DNA of 64,000 bases, from positions 806,001-870,000 of the forward strand of contig JAFHKR010000038.1 of assembly GCA_017052515.1 (NCBI GenBank), given 5' to 3'. Shown here one piece after another: positions 40,308-50,160 of this stretch. Source of the stretch: Fictibacillus nanhaiensis. Its GTDB lineage: Bacteria > Bacillota > Bacilli > Bacillales > Fictibacillaceae. A program made the translations under genes and the position numbers. Under the pieces are notes generated by a model, which ran no database searches, had not been told where the DNA came from, and saw nothing but the letters and a program-made list of their open reading frames with translations. Positions within the stretch are counted from its first letter, which is position 1. Each line of letters starts with the position of its first letter.

Positions 40308-40760
40308 ATGCCACAACTATCCATTAAAGAACTCGTTGATCGTTATATCGATCTCACATTTGCTGTTCATAAAAAAGGGGAATCCCTTGTAAAAGAACAG
40401 CTACAGAGTGAGCTCTCAAATGATCAATTTTATACATTGAAGTACATCTACAAGACAGAGAACTGCACATCAACCGAACTAGCGAAAGTATTTGATGTGA
40501 AGAAAAGTGCCATTACAGCTGTGATCACAAAATTGTGGGATCAAGACTTGATCGAGAGAACGAGAGATCAAAACGATCGCCGCGTCGTTTACCTTACATT
40601 AACGGAAACGGGACTTGAATTATATAAAAAAACCGAAGAGAGAATCTATAACTTAGTAGAGTCCATCATTACTCAGTTTGAAGAGCAGGAGATCAAACAG
40701 TTTATTGACACGTACGAAAAGGTCAACAACATCTTAACAGCACTTCAAGAAAAACAATAA
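40308..40760 (+). CDS. MarR family transcriptional regulator (YdgG-like)
   Basis: A 150-residue winged-helix dimer. The DNA-binding region spans about residues 35-100: STELAKVFDVKKSAITAVITKLWDQDLIERTRDQNDRRVVYLTLTETG, with the wing DQNDRRVVYL. MarR proteins are usually repressors relieved by small ligands. AGGAGG lies upstream of the ATG. It is followed after 15 bp by an MMPL transporter, the arrangement of B. subtilis ydgG-ydgH, so it probably controls that efflux gene. Confidence 0.93.
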   Translation: MPQLSIKELVDRYIDLTFAVHKKGESLVKEQLQSELSNDQFYTLKYIYKTENCTSTELAKVFDVKKSAITAVITKLWDQDLIERTRDQNDRRVVYLTLTETGLELYKKTEERIYNLVESIITQFEEQEIKQFIDTYEKVNNILTALQEKQ

Positions 40761-40775
40761 GCGGGGGGAGAAATC

Positions 40776-43700
40776 GTGCGGTTTATTTTAAAACAAAAAT
40801 GGCTGGTGCTTATTGCATGGATTGCTATAGTTGCCGTTCTTATGTTCTCGGCACCTAATATGGCAGAGCTCGTACGAGAAAAAGGACAAGTCGATGTGCC
40901 AGATGGCTATTCATCGTCATTAGCTTCAGATATTATGAGCGATGTTCAGGAACAAGAAGGCGGTGGAGATGAGTCTTCGGTAGCACTGGTCTTTACAGAT
41001 GAAAAAGGACTAAGTGCTGCAGATAAAAAAGAAGTTGAGCGTGCGATCCGTCAACTTGAAAAGAATAAAGAAGAGCTAGGAATCACGGAGATTCTGACTC
41101 ACTTTAATGAAAAAAGTCTTGAGAAGCAGTTAGTCTCTGAAGATGGGAACTCTATCTTAACGTCTATAAAAGTAGCTTGGAATGATCGAGAGCCAAGTGA
41201 AGTGAATGAAGCTCTATATAAAACGATCGAAGACAACAAAGTTGATCACTATTATACAAGCAATTGGATGATCAACGAAGATCTTGTAAAGAGTTCTGAA
41301 GAGGGTCTTAAGAAAACAGAAGGCATTACGGTTGTTTTCATTCTAGGTGTCTTGCTTTTAGTATTCAGATCTGTTGTTGCGCCACTCATTCCATTGCTAA
41401 CCGTTGGTGTGACGTACCTTGCTTCACAATCCATCGTGGCGATGTTAGTCGATTCGTTCGACTTTCCGATCTCCAATTACACGCAGATCTTTCTAGTCGC
41501 TGTATTGTTCGGAATTGGAACCGATTATTGTATTCTTTTATTAAGTCGATATAAAGAAGAATTGACGCTCACAGAAAGTAAAATAGAAGCGATCATCGCG
41601 ACATATCGTCAGGCGGGGCGTACCGTTTTCTTTAGCGGTTTGGCGGTCATGATCGGATTCGCTGCAATCGGGTTTTCTCAGTTTATTCTTTATCAATCAG
41701 CAGCGGCTGTTGCGGTTGGGGTAGGTATTCTTTTAGTTGCTCTGTTCACGATCGTTCCTTTCTTCATGATGGTCTTAGGTCAGAAAATCTTTTGGCCATC
41801 TAAGAAAAAGGCGGAGCATGGCGAAAGCAAGCTGTGGGCAATTGCAGGAAACTTTTCATTAAAGCGTCCGTTGTTGTCACTCATACTCGTTGCGATCATT
41901 TGCGTACCGTTTCTTGTAACGTATGATGGCAAACTATCATTCAACTCATTAGAAGAAATCTCGGGAGATGTTTCTTCGATCCAAGCGTTTAATGTGATTG
42001 AAAAAAGCTTTGGAGCGGGAGAGTCGATGCCAACAAACATCGTTATAAAAAATGATGAACAGATGGACTCGACTTCATATATGGAGCTTGCTGAAAAGAT
42101 TAGCCAAGAACTTGAAAAAGTTAACCATGTTGATGCAGTAAGATCTGTTTCCAGACCTACAGGGGAACCGGTTGAAGATTTCTTTGTCTATAAGCAGGCA
42201 GAAAACTTAGGCGATGGCCTTGGCGATGGAAAAGAAGGGATCAATAAAATCAGCAGTGGGTTAATGGAAGCGAGTGGAGAGTTATCAAAATCTGAGCCTC
42301 AGCTGACTAGTGCGACTGATGGTATTCAGCAGCTTATCGACGGTACGAGTGCTACTCAATCTGGTTTGACCGAGATTCAAAAGAATTTGGTGAAAATAGA
42401 AGATGGAATTCGAAAAGGAACGATGGGAGCAGCTGATGCACAAAAGGGATTGCAACAGATAAAAGCTAAACAACAAGAGCTGCTTTCTGGTTATCAAAAG
42501 ATTCAGCAGGGTTATGAACAAGCGGGATTTAATCTATCAACGATCCAATCAAACTACGTAAAACTAGGGCAAGGATTAGGAAGCTTAAATACCGCTTTAG
42601 CATCAATTACAGATCAAGACTTTCAAGCGTTGGAAAATCGTTATGAGATTGCAGATGACGATGCTGAGTATCAGAAGATCAAGAACACAGTGAAAGCTAC
42701 TCAAAACCAACTGCCTGTTATCAAAGGTCAACTAGACCAATTAAACGGTGGATTGAATCAAGTTTCATCAGGTGTTCAACAAGCCAATGGTAAATTCAAA
42801 GAGATAAACGGCTACCAACAAGGTATAATCGGCGGGCTTCAGCAAGTGATCGATGGAACAGATCAACTTCAGTCAGGTCTAGGTCAACTTGCTGACGGCC
42901 AAGGTCAGATCGTTGATAATGTACCTAAGCTAACAAACGGCTTAAACGGTATCAATAATGGCCAACAGGAACTGTTAAAAGGATTTGAAGATCTTGGTGG
43001 TCAGTTCAGTCAGTTAACGTCTGGTCTGGATCAGAGTGCTGATGGTTTGAATCAAGTGTCTGATGGTCTCGGTTCTGCTCAAAATTATTTGAACAACCTA
43101 GCCGAAACAAAGGATAAAAGTGCTTTTTATATGCCGGAAGAAGTCCTTCAAAGTAAGGATTTTGAACAGGCACTGGATGCGTATCTATCAAAAGATCGTA
43201 AAACGATGACGATGGATGTTGTGTTTGGGATCAATCCTTATTCAAACGAGTCTATTGATGAAGTAGACGAGATAAAAGATGCGATCAATCGAGTAACGAA
43301 AGGAACGGAGTTAGAGAACGCGAAAGTGGCCGTTGGGGGAATCACGAGTTCAAATGCTGACTTGCAGACGGTTTCTAGTAATGATTTTTCAAGAACTGTT
43401 CTACTCATGTTAGTAGGAATCTCAATTATTCTTGTATTTTTGTTCCGTTCTCTGATCATGCCAGTTTACTTAATCGGTTCACTCATTTTAACGTACTACA
43501 CGTCAATGGGGATCAATGAATTCATCTATGTAAATCTATTAGGCTACACAGGAATCAGCTGGGCTGTTCCGTTTTTTGGATTCGTAATCCTCGTCGCGTT
43601 AGGCGTTGATTACAGCATCTTCTTAATGGACCGATTTAATGAGTACAAAGATCTTACAGTTGCAGATGCGATGCTTCTTGCTATGAAAAAAATGGGGACG

Positions 43701-43898
43701 GTTATCATTTCGGCCGTTATCATATTAGGTGGAACGTTTGCTGCGATGATGCCTTCGGGAATGCTTTCCCTATTGCAGATCGCGTCCATCATCTTAGTAG
43801 GGTTGCTTCTATACGCATTTGTCGTATTACCATTACTCATCCCGGTTCTTGTTAAAAACTTTGGAGAAGCAAACTGGTGGCCGTATAAACGAAGCTAA
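40776..43898 (+). CDS. MMPL family RND-type transporter (YdgH-like)
   Basis: A 1040-residue membrane transporter with two MMPL halves. Span groups lie near 1-20, 180-360 and 860-1030 (LFGIGTDYCILLLSRYKEE and LVALGVDYSIFLMDRFNEY are the twin GxDY motifs for proton coupling). The second outer loop (about 470-770) is greatly extended by coiled, glycine-spaced repeats of the QLxxGLxQLADGQ type, which explains the excess over typical relatives of 700-900 residues. It likely exports lipids or toxic compounds. The start is GTG with GGGGGGAG upstream. Confidence 0.92.
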   Translation: MRFILKQKWLVLIAWIAIVAVLMFSAPNMAELVREKGQVDVPDGYSSSLASDIMSDVQEQEGGGDESSVALVFTDEKGLSAADKKEVERAIRQLEKNKEELGITEILTHFNEKSLEKQLVSEDGNSILTSIKVAWNDREPSEVNEALYKTIEDNKVDHYYTSNWMINEDLVKSSEEGLKKTEGITVVFILGVLLLVFRSVVAPLIPLLTVGVTYLASQSIVAMLVDSFDFPISNYTQIFLVAVLFGIGTDYCILLLSRYKEELTLTESKIEAIIATYRQAGRTVFFSGLAVMIGFAAIGFSQFILYQSAAAVAVGVGILLVALFTIVPFFMMVLGQKIFWPSKKKAEHGESKLWAIAGNFSLKRPLLSLILVAIICVPFLVTYDGKLSFNSLEEISGDVSSIQAFNVIEKSFGAGESMPTNIVIKNDEQMDSTSYMELAEKISQELEKVNHVDAVRSVSRPTGEPVEDFFVYKQAENLGDGLGDGKEGINKISSGLMEASGELSKSEPQLTSATDGIQQLIDGTSATQSGLTEIQKNLVKIEDGIRKGTMGAADAQKGLQQIKAKQQELLSGYQKIQQGYEQAGFNLSTIQSNYVKLGQGLGSLNTALASITDQDFQALENRYEIADDDAEYQKIKNTVKATQNQLPVIKGQLDQLNGGLNQVSSGVQQANGKFKEINGYQQGIIGGLQQVIDGTDQLQSGLGQLADGQGQIVDNVPKLTNGLNGINNGQQELLKGFEDLGGQFSQLTSGLDQSADGLNQVSDGLGSAQNYLNNLAETKDKSAFYMPEEVLQSKDFEQALDAYLSKDRKTMTMDVVFGINPYSNESIDEVDEIKDAINRVTKGTELENAKVAVGGITSSNADLQTVSSNDFSRTVLLMLVGISIILVFLFRSLIMPVYLIGSLILTYYTSMGINEFIYVNLLGYTGISWAVPFFGFVILVALGVDYSIFLMDRFNEYKDLTVADAMLLAMKKMGTVIISAVIILGGTFAAMMPSGMLSLLQIASIILVGLLLYAFVVLPLLIPVLVKNFGEANWWPYKRS

Positions 43899-43904
43899 GC
43901 AATA

Positions 43905-43962
43905 AAAAAAGATGGTTTTAAAGTGCTGTAAGTATAGACACTTTAAACCATCTTTTTTTTCT
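43905..43962 (+). terminator. terminator after the MMPL gene
   Basis: AAGATGGTTTTAAAGTG and CACTTTAAACCATCTT form a long stem followed by eight T. Confidence 0.93.
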
Positions 43963-43987
43963 ATAGAATGTGGGTACTTTGAAAGTA

Positions 43988-44114
43988 TTTGATTTCCGTT
44001 ACAGATGCTCGCTTTCCGCGGGGCAGGCGGTGAGCCACATTCGTACGTTCCACGTATAAGTGTCTCACCTGCCCACTTGTCCCGCAGGAGTCTCGCACCT
44101 TACACTACAATCAA
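43988..44114 (-). repeat. 127-bp dispersed hairpin repeat, copy 4
   Basis: Reverse copy, running from TTGATTTCCG to ACTACAATCAA, very like copy 1. The rest of the gap, 44115-44235, contains no gene. Confidence 0.9.
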
Positions 44115-44235
44115 AAGTCAAAGAAGGAAATAAAAAGACTTAATAGCAATAATCTTTTAGAGAACATCCAATTAAAAGATTTAAACGAGTAAATTAATAA
44201 GTAAACAATCTCTTATTTGCTTTGGATGACTACAA

Positions 44236-44619
44236 TCATTCAGAAGCCTTACTTTCTTTTTGAATCTTTTGCTTCAATTCCTCGATGTATTTCTTTTTTG
44301 CTTTTTCATCCCCTAGATTGCTAGGGTTCTTTTGTTGTAAATATTTTTGTAGGGCCTTGTTAATTTCTTCTGTTGTGGCATCCTCAGGTATTTCGCCTTT
44401 CTCTTTAAGCATCTGTATAATTTTTTCATCATTCGCAATCATGGTTGTCACCTCGTTCTCCTTTGCAGTATTCAAGTTAGAGGTATCTTTTGTGTCGGAT
44501 TCTGCCTTTTCTTCGGATTCTCCCTTTTTCCCAGAATGATTATCGTGTTCTTGAGTGCTGCAGCTCACAAGGAACATCAATGTAAAAACCGTTAAAAATA
44601 CGCGTACAAACTTTGGCAT
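44236..44619 (-). CDS. lipoprotein with an InhA-propeptide-like domain
   Basis: A 127-residue predicted lipoprotein: basic start, hydrophobic core and lipobox FLVSC with Cys20, then an acidic linker. Residues 61-97 (IANDEKIIQMLKEKGEI, then A..K.LQ.YL..K) match residues 56-92 of the neighbouring M6 protease prodomain at 21 of about 37 positions by eye. The protein ends without any protease domain. GGAGGG supports the ATG. It lies downstream of the protease on the same strand but behind the protease terminator. A membrane-bound inhibitor or chaperone of the protease is a reasonable hypothesis; no function is proven. Confidence 0.8.
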   Translation of the reverse strand: MPKFVRVFLTVFTLMFLVSCSTQEHDNHSGKKGESEEKAESDTKDTSNLNTAKENEVTTMIANDEKIIQMLKEKGEIPEDATTEEINKALQKYLQQKNPSNLGDEKAKKKYIEELKQKIQKESKASE

Positions 44620-44654
44620 CTCATACCCTCCTTATTAACAGTTTACCCTAGGAA

Positions 44655-44692
44655 AATAAAACCCAACTGCAAGTATACAGTTGGGTTTTATA
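44655..44692 (-). terminator. terminator of the M6 protease gene
   Basis: AAAACCCAACTG and CAGTTGGGTTTT form a 12-bp stem with T-rich sequence on the minus-strand 3' side. Confidence 0.88.
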
Positions 44693-44700
44693 ACAAATGT

Positions 44701-47085
44701 TTATTTCTTGCGAGAGATCTTGATCTTCGCTACAGAATTATCTTTACTCTTGCCTTCAACAGAGAACTTTAGACCGTATTGTGGAACGTTGCGTCCAGCG
44801 TCTAGAAGACCAGGATTTGAGAAGTCCTCTTTATCGTTGAATACGGAGTTCGGATGGATCGCGTTATCCGTAAGCGATGTTCCATTGATTTCTTTGTAAT
44901 CTAGGAACATTGGCTTCCCTTTATCTGTGTTAAACGCAGCATCATGGATCAAGTAGCGAGTTGAAGCCACTTTTCCATCACTCCATTTCAGCGTTTCTTG
45001 GTTTGCATCGACTACGCCTAAGAATCCATCTCCAGGGTGGATGCCTGTCCAGTTTTCTGAATAGCTGTTATCCACGTACCATACAAGAAGTCCGCCATCA
45101 TAAGACATTAAGCTTTTACCACGTGCGATGTGAGCAAGACCTTTATCAACACCTTGGTGATTTCTCCATTCTAATAAGTAGTAGTGATCAGAATAGAATT
45201 TACCTTGGTTCTTTGTGAAGCCTTCTTGCTTAAATGTAGATGTTCCTTCAGCATCATCAAACAATACTTCAGTTCCATCAACGTTTACAGAAATGTCATC
45301 TACAAAGAATCCAGGCATTGTTGCAGCGACATCCGTCCAATAGTTGAATTTTAGGTCGATCTTTTTACCAGCATAAGCAGATAGATTAAATGCTCCGTTC
45401 ACCCATTCACCATTCGTGCTTCCTGTAATCCCATGGCCAGGGTTTTGCCCGTTTGGATTCGCGTCCGTAGTCAGGTTTCCTTTAACAGTAACCCAATCCG
45501 CTGCTCCTTCTTCTTTCACTTTAATAGAAGCATAATCCCAATCTGTTTCAATGTCATACCACGTTTTGAAGTTTAGTGTAGCGGTTGAAGCTTTTGAGAG
45601 ATCAAGAGATGTAACCAATGAGTTATCTAAGTCATCTCCACTACCACTGAAATATTGATATTCACCGCTATACGGCTTGTTAACGACTGTTTCTTTTTGT
45701 GGAAGATCAACGCGAACGGCATCGTTGTTCGTGCCTTTCGTGTTAGCCTGATCGAGAAGAACGTCGATTCCTTTACGATCGATTTCTTCGTAAACGAACG
45801 TTTCTCCACTTAACCAGTTACCACCGATATACGATTGTAAGAACTCTTTAGACCAAGCACTGAATCCAGTTGGCTCTGTACCAGGAACTTTACCAGCCCA
45901 GCTTCCGCTAGACATGATCGACCAGTATGCAACAGGCTCACCTTCACCAGAATATTGTGTATCGTACTCATCTGGAAGTTCAAGATCATGGCCATATTCA
46001 TGTGCGAATACGCCAGCTGCTCCATCAGCAGGTTGGACCGTATAATCGTAAGCTCCCATCATGCCGTTCCAATAATCAACTTCAGACTCTGAGCCTGCGA
46101 TTGGGAAAGGTGAGCCAAGGTTCCAACGGTGGCTCCAGATCGCGTCACCAGCAAGTGCACCTCCGCCAGCTTCCTCACCAACGCTTGAGTGAACGATCAT
46201 AAGGTGGTCTACTAAACCATCTGCTTCACGTGTATTGCCATCTTCATCTAGATCGTAGCGATCTTCTTGGTCATAGTCTCCTAGATTAATGTTAGGATCT
46301 TTTGCCGCCGCTTCTAGTGCTTCTTTTACGAGAGAACGAGCGTCTTTGTCATTACCGTCTGGAGTAGGGACGTTACCTCCATAATAAGCAGCTGGATGTT
46401 TCGCTTTATACCATCCTCCAACACTACCTGTTACAGAATAACTTCCACCAGATTGCTGTTCATAATATTGCTTCATGGAGATCAATTTTTCTCCATTCGG
46501 CCCTTCATATCCTTTGTTTCCAAATACTAAGTCCTCATAGTGTTTCTTTGTATATTCATCATAGAACATGTCTGTTTCTTCTTTTGTTATGTTCGAAGCA
46601 GGGTAGTCTGGAAACTCTACTAAAAGAACAAGAACGTTATCCACGCGCTTTTGTCCTTTCCACTTTTCTTCTTTCACGTTCTTAATCTTATCTTCTTTTC
46701 TACCGTCTTTTTTAAGTCCTTCTTTTTTGTGCTTACTTCTAATTTCTTTACGCTTTTCACTATGTTCGTCTTCTAATGCACCTTCAGAGAATTTTGAAGC
46801 GTTCTCTTGTTTTTTGTGCAAGTATTGCTGTAATTTTTTCTGTGCATCTGCTTCAGATGCGTTTTTACTGATTTCGCCCTTTTTCTTCAACATTTCGATC
46901 AACTTCTCATCATTAGCGATTCCTAAATCAAAAGGACCGCCACCATGTTTATGACCTTTATGATCGTCTTGTTGTTGTGTTGCTACATCAGATGATACGT
47001 TTGCAGGTGCCGCGCTAACACTTGAAAAAGCAGAACAACTTAACATCGTAGCGAGTGCAGCAGATACCCATTTCCCTTTTTTCAC
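44701..47085 (-). CDS. immune inhibitor A-type M6 metalloprotease
   Basis: A 794-residue secreted zinc protease: signal peptide (residues 1-25), charged prodomain (about 40-145), M6 catalytic domain with HEYGHDLELPDEYD at 362-375, and C-terminal jelly-roll-like and immune-inhibitor domains rich in Asp and Trp. The length matches InhA of the B. cereus group, which cleaves antibacterial peptides and host proteins. The frame opens at 47127, but GGGGGAATCTTG places the start at GTG 47085. The downstream gene encodes a lipoprotein resembling its prodomain. Confidence 0.93.
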   Translation of the reverse strand: MKKGKWVSAALATMLSCSAFSSVSAAPANVSSDVATQQQDDHKGHKHGGGPFDLGIANDEKLIEMLKKKGEISKNASEADAQKKLQQYLHKKQENASKFSEGALEDEHSEKRKEIRSKHKKEGLKKDGRKEDKIKNVKEEKWKGQKRVDNVLVLLVEFPDYPASNITKEETDMFYDEYTKKHYEDLVFGNKGYEGPNGEKLISMKQYYEQQSGGSYSVTGSVGGWYKAKHPAAYYGGNVPTPDGNDKDARSLVKEALEAAAKDPNINLGDYDQEDRYDLDEDGNTREADGLVDHLMIVHSSVGEEAGGGALAGDAIWSHRWNLGSPFPIAGSESEVDYWNGMMGAYDYTVQPADGAAGVFAHEYGHDLELPDEYDTQYSGEGEPVAYWSIMSSGSWAGKVPGTEPTGFSAWSKEFLQSYIGGNWLSGETFVYEEIDRKGIDVLLDQANTKGTNNDAVRVDLPQKETVVNKPYSGEYQYFSGSGDDLDNSLVTSLDLSKASTATLNFKTWYDIETDWDYASIKVKEEGAADWVTVKGNLTTDANPNGQNPGHGITGSTNGEWVNGAFNLSAYAGKKIDLKFNYWTDVAATMPGFFVDDISVNVDGTEVLFDDAEGTSTFKQEGFTKNQGKFYSDHYYLLEWRNHQGVDKGLAHIARGKSLMSYDGGLLVWYVDNSYSENWTGIHPGDGFLGVVDANQETLKWSDGKVASTRYLIHDAAFNTDKGKPMFLDYKEINGTSLTDNAIHPNSVFNDKEDFSNPGLLDAGRNVPQYGLKFSVEGKSKDNSVAKIKISRKK

Positions 47086-47321
47086 CAAGATTCCCCCTAA
47101 ATCATAGTAGTTTCCGAAAACCGACATATATTGTCGGATAATTCCGCGTATTCAAAATGTTACCACGATACTTCAACCACTAGAATAGGATATAACTCCC
47201 GTGTTTCAGATTTAGAATAGGGAGTATTTACTATTTAAAGAACTATTTTCAAACACTTTTCATGTAAAAATAATAGAGAAAAATGGTATAGGTCAATTGT
47301 TTTTATATAGTTCTTTAGACA

Positions 47322-47356
47322 TGGAAAAAAACAGCCCTCATAGAAGAGCTGTTTTT
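47322..47356. terminator. isolated terminator-like hairpin
   Basis: AAAACAGC and GCTGTTTT flank a short loop, with A- and T-rich sides. No obvious gene ends here on either strand; it may insulate the diverging InhA and STAS genes. Confidence 0.5.
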
Positions 47357-47492
47357 GATCTTTTTATCCCGAGTTCAAAGCTTTCTTTTAATCAACGTTA
47401 ATAAATGTTTTACTTTAAATGTTTATTTCCTCTTTCTTAGGGTAATTAAAGGGGTGGACCATCAAAGAATTGTGGCAGAAAGATTTTTAGAA

Positions 47493-48404
47493 ATGAAAGG
47501 TTGGTCATTTACTTTGTCTATTCATCTAAATTCAGCACTTAAAAATAAATCAGTTAAAAACTTTGAAGAAGCCACGGCAAACATTCTTCATTTTATGAGC
47601 AAACTTATCAACATTAATACGTTGTTTATCGCCAAGAATGACAAACAAGTAAATGAAATCAAAAAAGCAGTCAATAAAAATACGGTATTGATTCAAGAAG
47701 GTACAACAATGCCTTTTCAAGAAACGTTCTGTAAAGTGAGTGTAGAAAAGGGAAATGACATTCTTCTTATAGAAGATATTACGCAAAATGAACGGACGAA
47801 AGATCTAAATGTAACTGCAAATCTTGGTGGGGGTAGCTTTATTGCGATCCCGATCTATTATGAAGATGGTGAAAATTACGGAACTATCTGTGGGCTGGAT
47901 ACAGATCGGTTCGAATTTACAGATCAGCATGTCGAGCTTTTTCAGACGATGTCTTCGTTGTTGACTTACGTATTAGAGCTTGATAAGGCGAATAAAGAGA
48001 TCAAAGAAATTTCAGTACCAATCGTTCCTTTAACAAAAGGCGTTGCGATTCTCCCAATTATTGGCCATATTAATGAATATCGAGCAGAGCTCATCATTCA
48101 AAGCACACTGGAGAGCAGCATGTATTTAGAACTGGAACACATGATAATCGATCTTTCTGGAGTGAGCAGAATCAATAACTCTGTTAGCGAATATTTGTTA
48201 AACATCGTGAAGTTGCTAAGGTTAATAGGAGTCACTCCCATTCTTACTGGATTCAGACCAGATCTTGCATTAACAACTCTTCATGTCGACGTTGACTTTA
48301 AAGGTATCTTGATCACAAATAATGTAGAGAGCGCACTTACTCAAATCGGATTTAGTCTCAATAAAAATGAAAATAGTCATTCAAGATCACAGAACGTAAT
48401 GTGA
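47493..48404 (+). CDS. GAF-STAS regulator
   Basis: A protein of about 303 residues. The N-terminal GAF-like domain (to about 175; FIAIPIYYEDGENYGTICGLD) may sense a small ligand. The C-terminal STAS domain (about 190-300; VPIVPLTKGVAILPIIGHI, MIIDLSGVSRINNS) resembles RsbR-type stressosome proteins. At the usual phosphorylation site it reads INNS, so the Thr is replaced and regulation may differ. The start is unclear: GTG at 47454 is an alternative with a weak ribosome site. No sigma-B operon genes adjoin it. Confidence 0.8.
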   Translation: MKGWSFTLSIHLNSALKNKSVKNFEEATANILHFMSKLININTLFIAKNDKQVNEIKKAVNKNTVLIQEGTTMPFQETFCKVSVEKGNDILLIEDITQNERTKDLNVTANLGGGSFIAIPIYYEDGENYGTICGLDTDRFEFTDQHVELFQTMSSLLTYVLELDKANKEIKEISVPIVPLTKGVAILPIIGHINEYRAELIIQSTLESSMYLELEHMIIDLSGVSRINNSVSEYLLNIVKLLRLIGVTPILTGFRPDLALTTLHVDVDFKGILITNNVESALTQIGFSLNKNENSHSRSQNVM

Positions 48405-48560
48405 TCTTTTCTTTTTATGATTTTTTAATTACATTTCAATATGGTGATCAAATAAGAGCTCGAAAGAAAACAGTAGTCATAATATTCGTTTTTTTATATA
48501 ATTGTAAATAATATAAACTTATCAGTCGTTTTTATGTATTTACCAATCGGAGGGGAAAGT

Positions 48561-49796
48561 ATGAAGTCGTTTGAAGAGAAGTTGGATCAATACGCTGAAT
48601 TAGTGATAAAGGTTGGATTAAGTTTAAAAGAAGGACAAAGGTTGCTTATCAGTTCGCCGATAGAAACAGCAGAATTTACTCGGAAGGTAACGAAGCATGC
48701 CTATGAGAACGGTTGTAAACGAGTGATGGTGGATTGGAGCGATACCCAAACTAGCCGTATTCACCTAACGCTTGCAGCAGAAGAGGTTCTTCAAAATGAT
48801 CTGCCGTCTTGGGAGATTGATAAATACAATAGCCTTGTGGAAAATCATGATTGTTTCTTAATGATTACAGGCAATGATCCAAACGCTTATAAAGGGGTTC
48901 CTTCTGAAAGGATGATGTTCGTTCAAAAAAACAGGGGTGAGAAACTACAAGCCTTCTCAGCAGGTCAATTAAGAGGAGATATGCACTGGGCGATCGCAGG
49001 TGCACCAACGGTTGGCTGGGCTAAGAGCGTATTCCCAGACAAAAATGATGAAGAAGCGGTAGAAGCATTATGGGAAGCGATCTTCAAAACCGTTCGCGTT
49101 GATCAGAACGACCCTGTAGCAGCATGGGACGAACATGTAAAGACTTTGACAGAGAAAGTGAACTACTTAAACGAACAGAAGTTCAAAACGCTTCATTATA
49201 AATCTGAGGGTACTGATCTAAGCATAGACCTTCATCCGGATCACACGTGGATTGGTGGAGGTCATCATTCTACGTTCGGAACGTATTATATCCCGAACTT
49301 GCCAACAGAAGAAGTATTCACAACACCAAGAAAATATGGTGTGAACGGTAAAGTTTCAAGTTCAAAGCCACTTTCAGCGATGGGTAACATCATTGATAAC
49401 TTTAGTTTAACGTTCAAAGATGGAAAAGTGGTTGATTTCACAGCCGAGGAAGGGTACGATACGTTGAAACAACTACTAAGCATCGATGATGGAATGGGAT
49501 ATTTAGGTGAAGTTGCATTAGTTCCTCACGATTCGCCGATCTCAAACTCAGGCATCACTTTTAATAACACGTTGTATGATGAAAATGCTTCGTGCCATCT
49601 AGCGATCGGAACATCGATTACGATGTCAGTAAAGGATGCAGGAAATCTTTCACCCGAACAGATGGAAGAGAAAGAGATCAACTTTAGCCGCGGTCATACG
49701 GATTTTATGATCGGGTCTGCAGATCTTGAAATTGAAGCTGAATATGAAGATGGCAAACGTATTCCGTTATTTGTTAAAGGAAACTGGGCGATATAA
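48561..49796 (+). CDS. M29 family aminopeptidase (AmpS/PepS-like)
   Basis: A 411-residue thermophilic-type aminopeptidase of family M29. Metal ligands are seen in LRGDMHWAIAGAPTVGWA and further along in LPTEEVFTTPRK (two Glu), VALVPHDSPISNSG (His) and HLAIGTSI (His), with SRGHTDFMIGS near the end (His, Asp). It removes N-terminal residues from peptides in the cytoplasm. An ATG at 48534 has no ribosome site; GGAGGGG precedes 48561. Single-gene unit with terminator. Confidence 0.92.
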   Translation: MKSFEEKLDQYAELVIKVGLSLKEGQRLLISSPIETAEFTRKVTKHAYENGCKRVMVDWSDTQTSRIHLTLAAEEVLQNDLPSWEIDKYNSLVENHDCFLMITGNDPNAYKGVPSERMMFVQKNRGEKLQAFSAGQLRGDMHWAIAGAPTVGWAKSVFPDKNDEEAVEALWEAIFKTVRVDQNDPVAAWDEHVKTLTEKVNYLNEQKFKTLHYKSEGTDLSIDLHPDHTWIGGGHHSTFGTYYIPNLPTEEVFTTPRKYGVNGKVSSSKPLSAMGNIIDNFSLTFKDGKVVDFTAEEGYDTLKQLLSIDDGMGYLGEVALVPHDSPISNSGITFNNTLYDENASCHLAIGTSITMSVKDAGNLSPEQMEEKEINFSRGHTDFMIGSADLEIEAEYEDGKRIPLFVKGNWAI

Positions 49797-49802
49797 AGGT
49801 AT

Positions 49803-49834
49803 AAAGACTCCACACTGATGGAGTCTTTTTTTTG
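49803..49834 (+). terminator. terminator after the M29 aminopeptidase gene
   Basis: AAAGACTCCA-CACTGA-TGGAGTCTTT is followed by a T-run. Confidence 0.93.
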
Positions 49835-49865
49835 AGCTGTTAGTTCATAGTTGCTAATGTAAGTA

Positions 49866-49995
49866 GTCGATCTCCGTTTCAGGTGTTTCGCTTTCCGGGG
49901 GGCGTGCGGTGAGCCACCTCGGCGCTTTGCACCCTTAGGTGTCTCACCTGTCACACTGATCCCCCAGGAGTCTCACACCTTACACTACAATCTAC
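49866..49995 (-). repeat. 130-bp dispersed hairpin repeat, copy 5
   Basis: Reverse, diverged copy: GTCGATCTCCG at one end, ACTACAATCTAC at the other, and a CCGGGGGGCG core replacing the usual CCGCGGGGC. A short minus-strand frame across it is not a credible gene. The region 49996-50145 holds nothing else clear. Confidence 0.85.
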
Positions 49996-50160
49996 TTGTC
50001 AATGATGCCACTTTAATGACAGGTCAAAATAAGATCTCCTCATACCTATTTTGAAACTTACAAAACTAATAATAATGAATGTACGAGCTATCTATTTCTA
50101 AAAAAGAGAATAGGACAAACCTCTTCATGGAAAAATAACGAAAATGAAGGAGGTTTGTTT

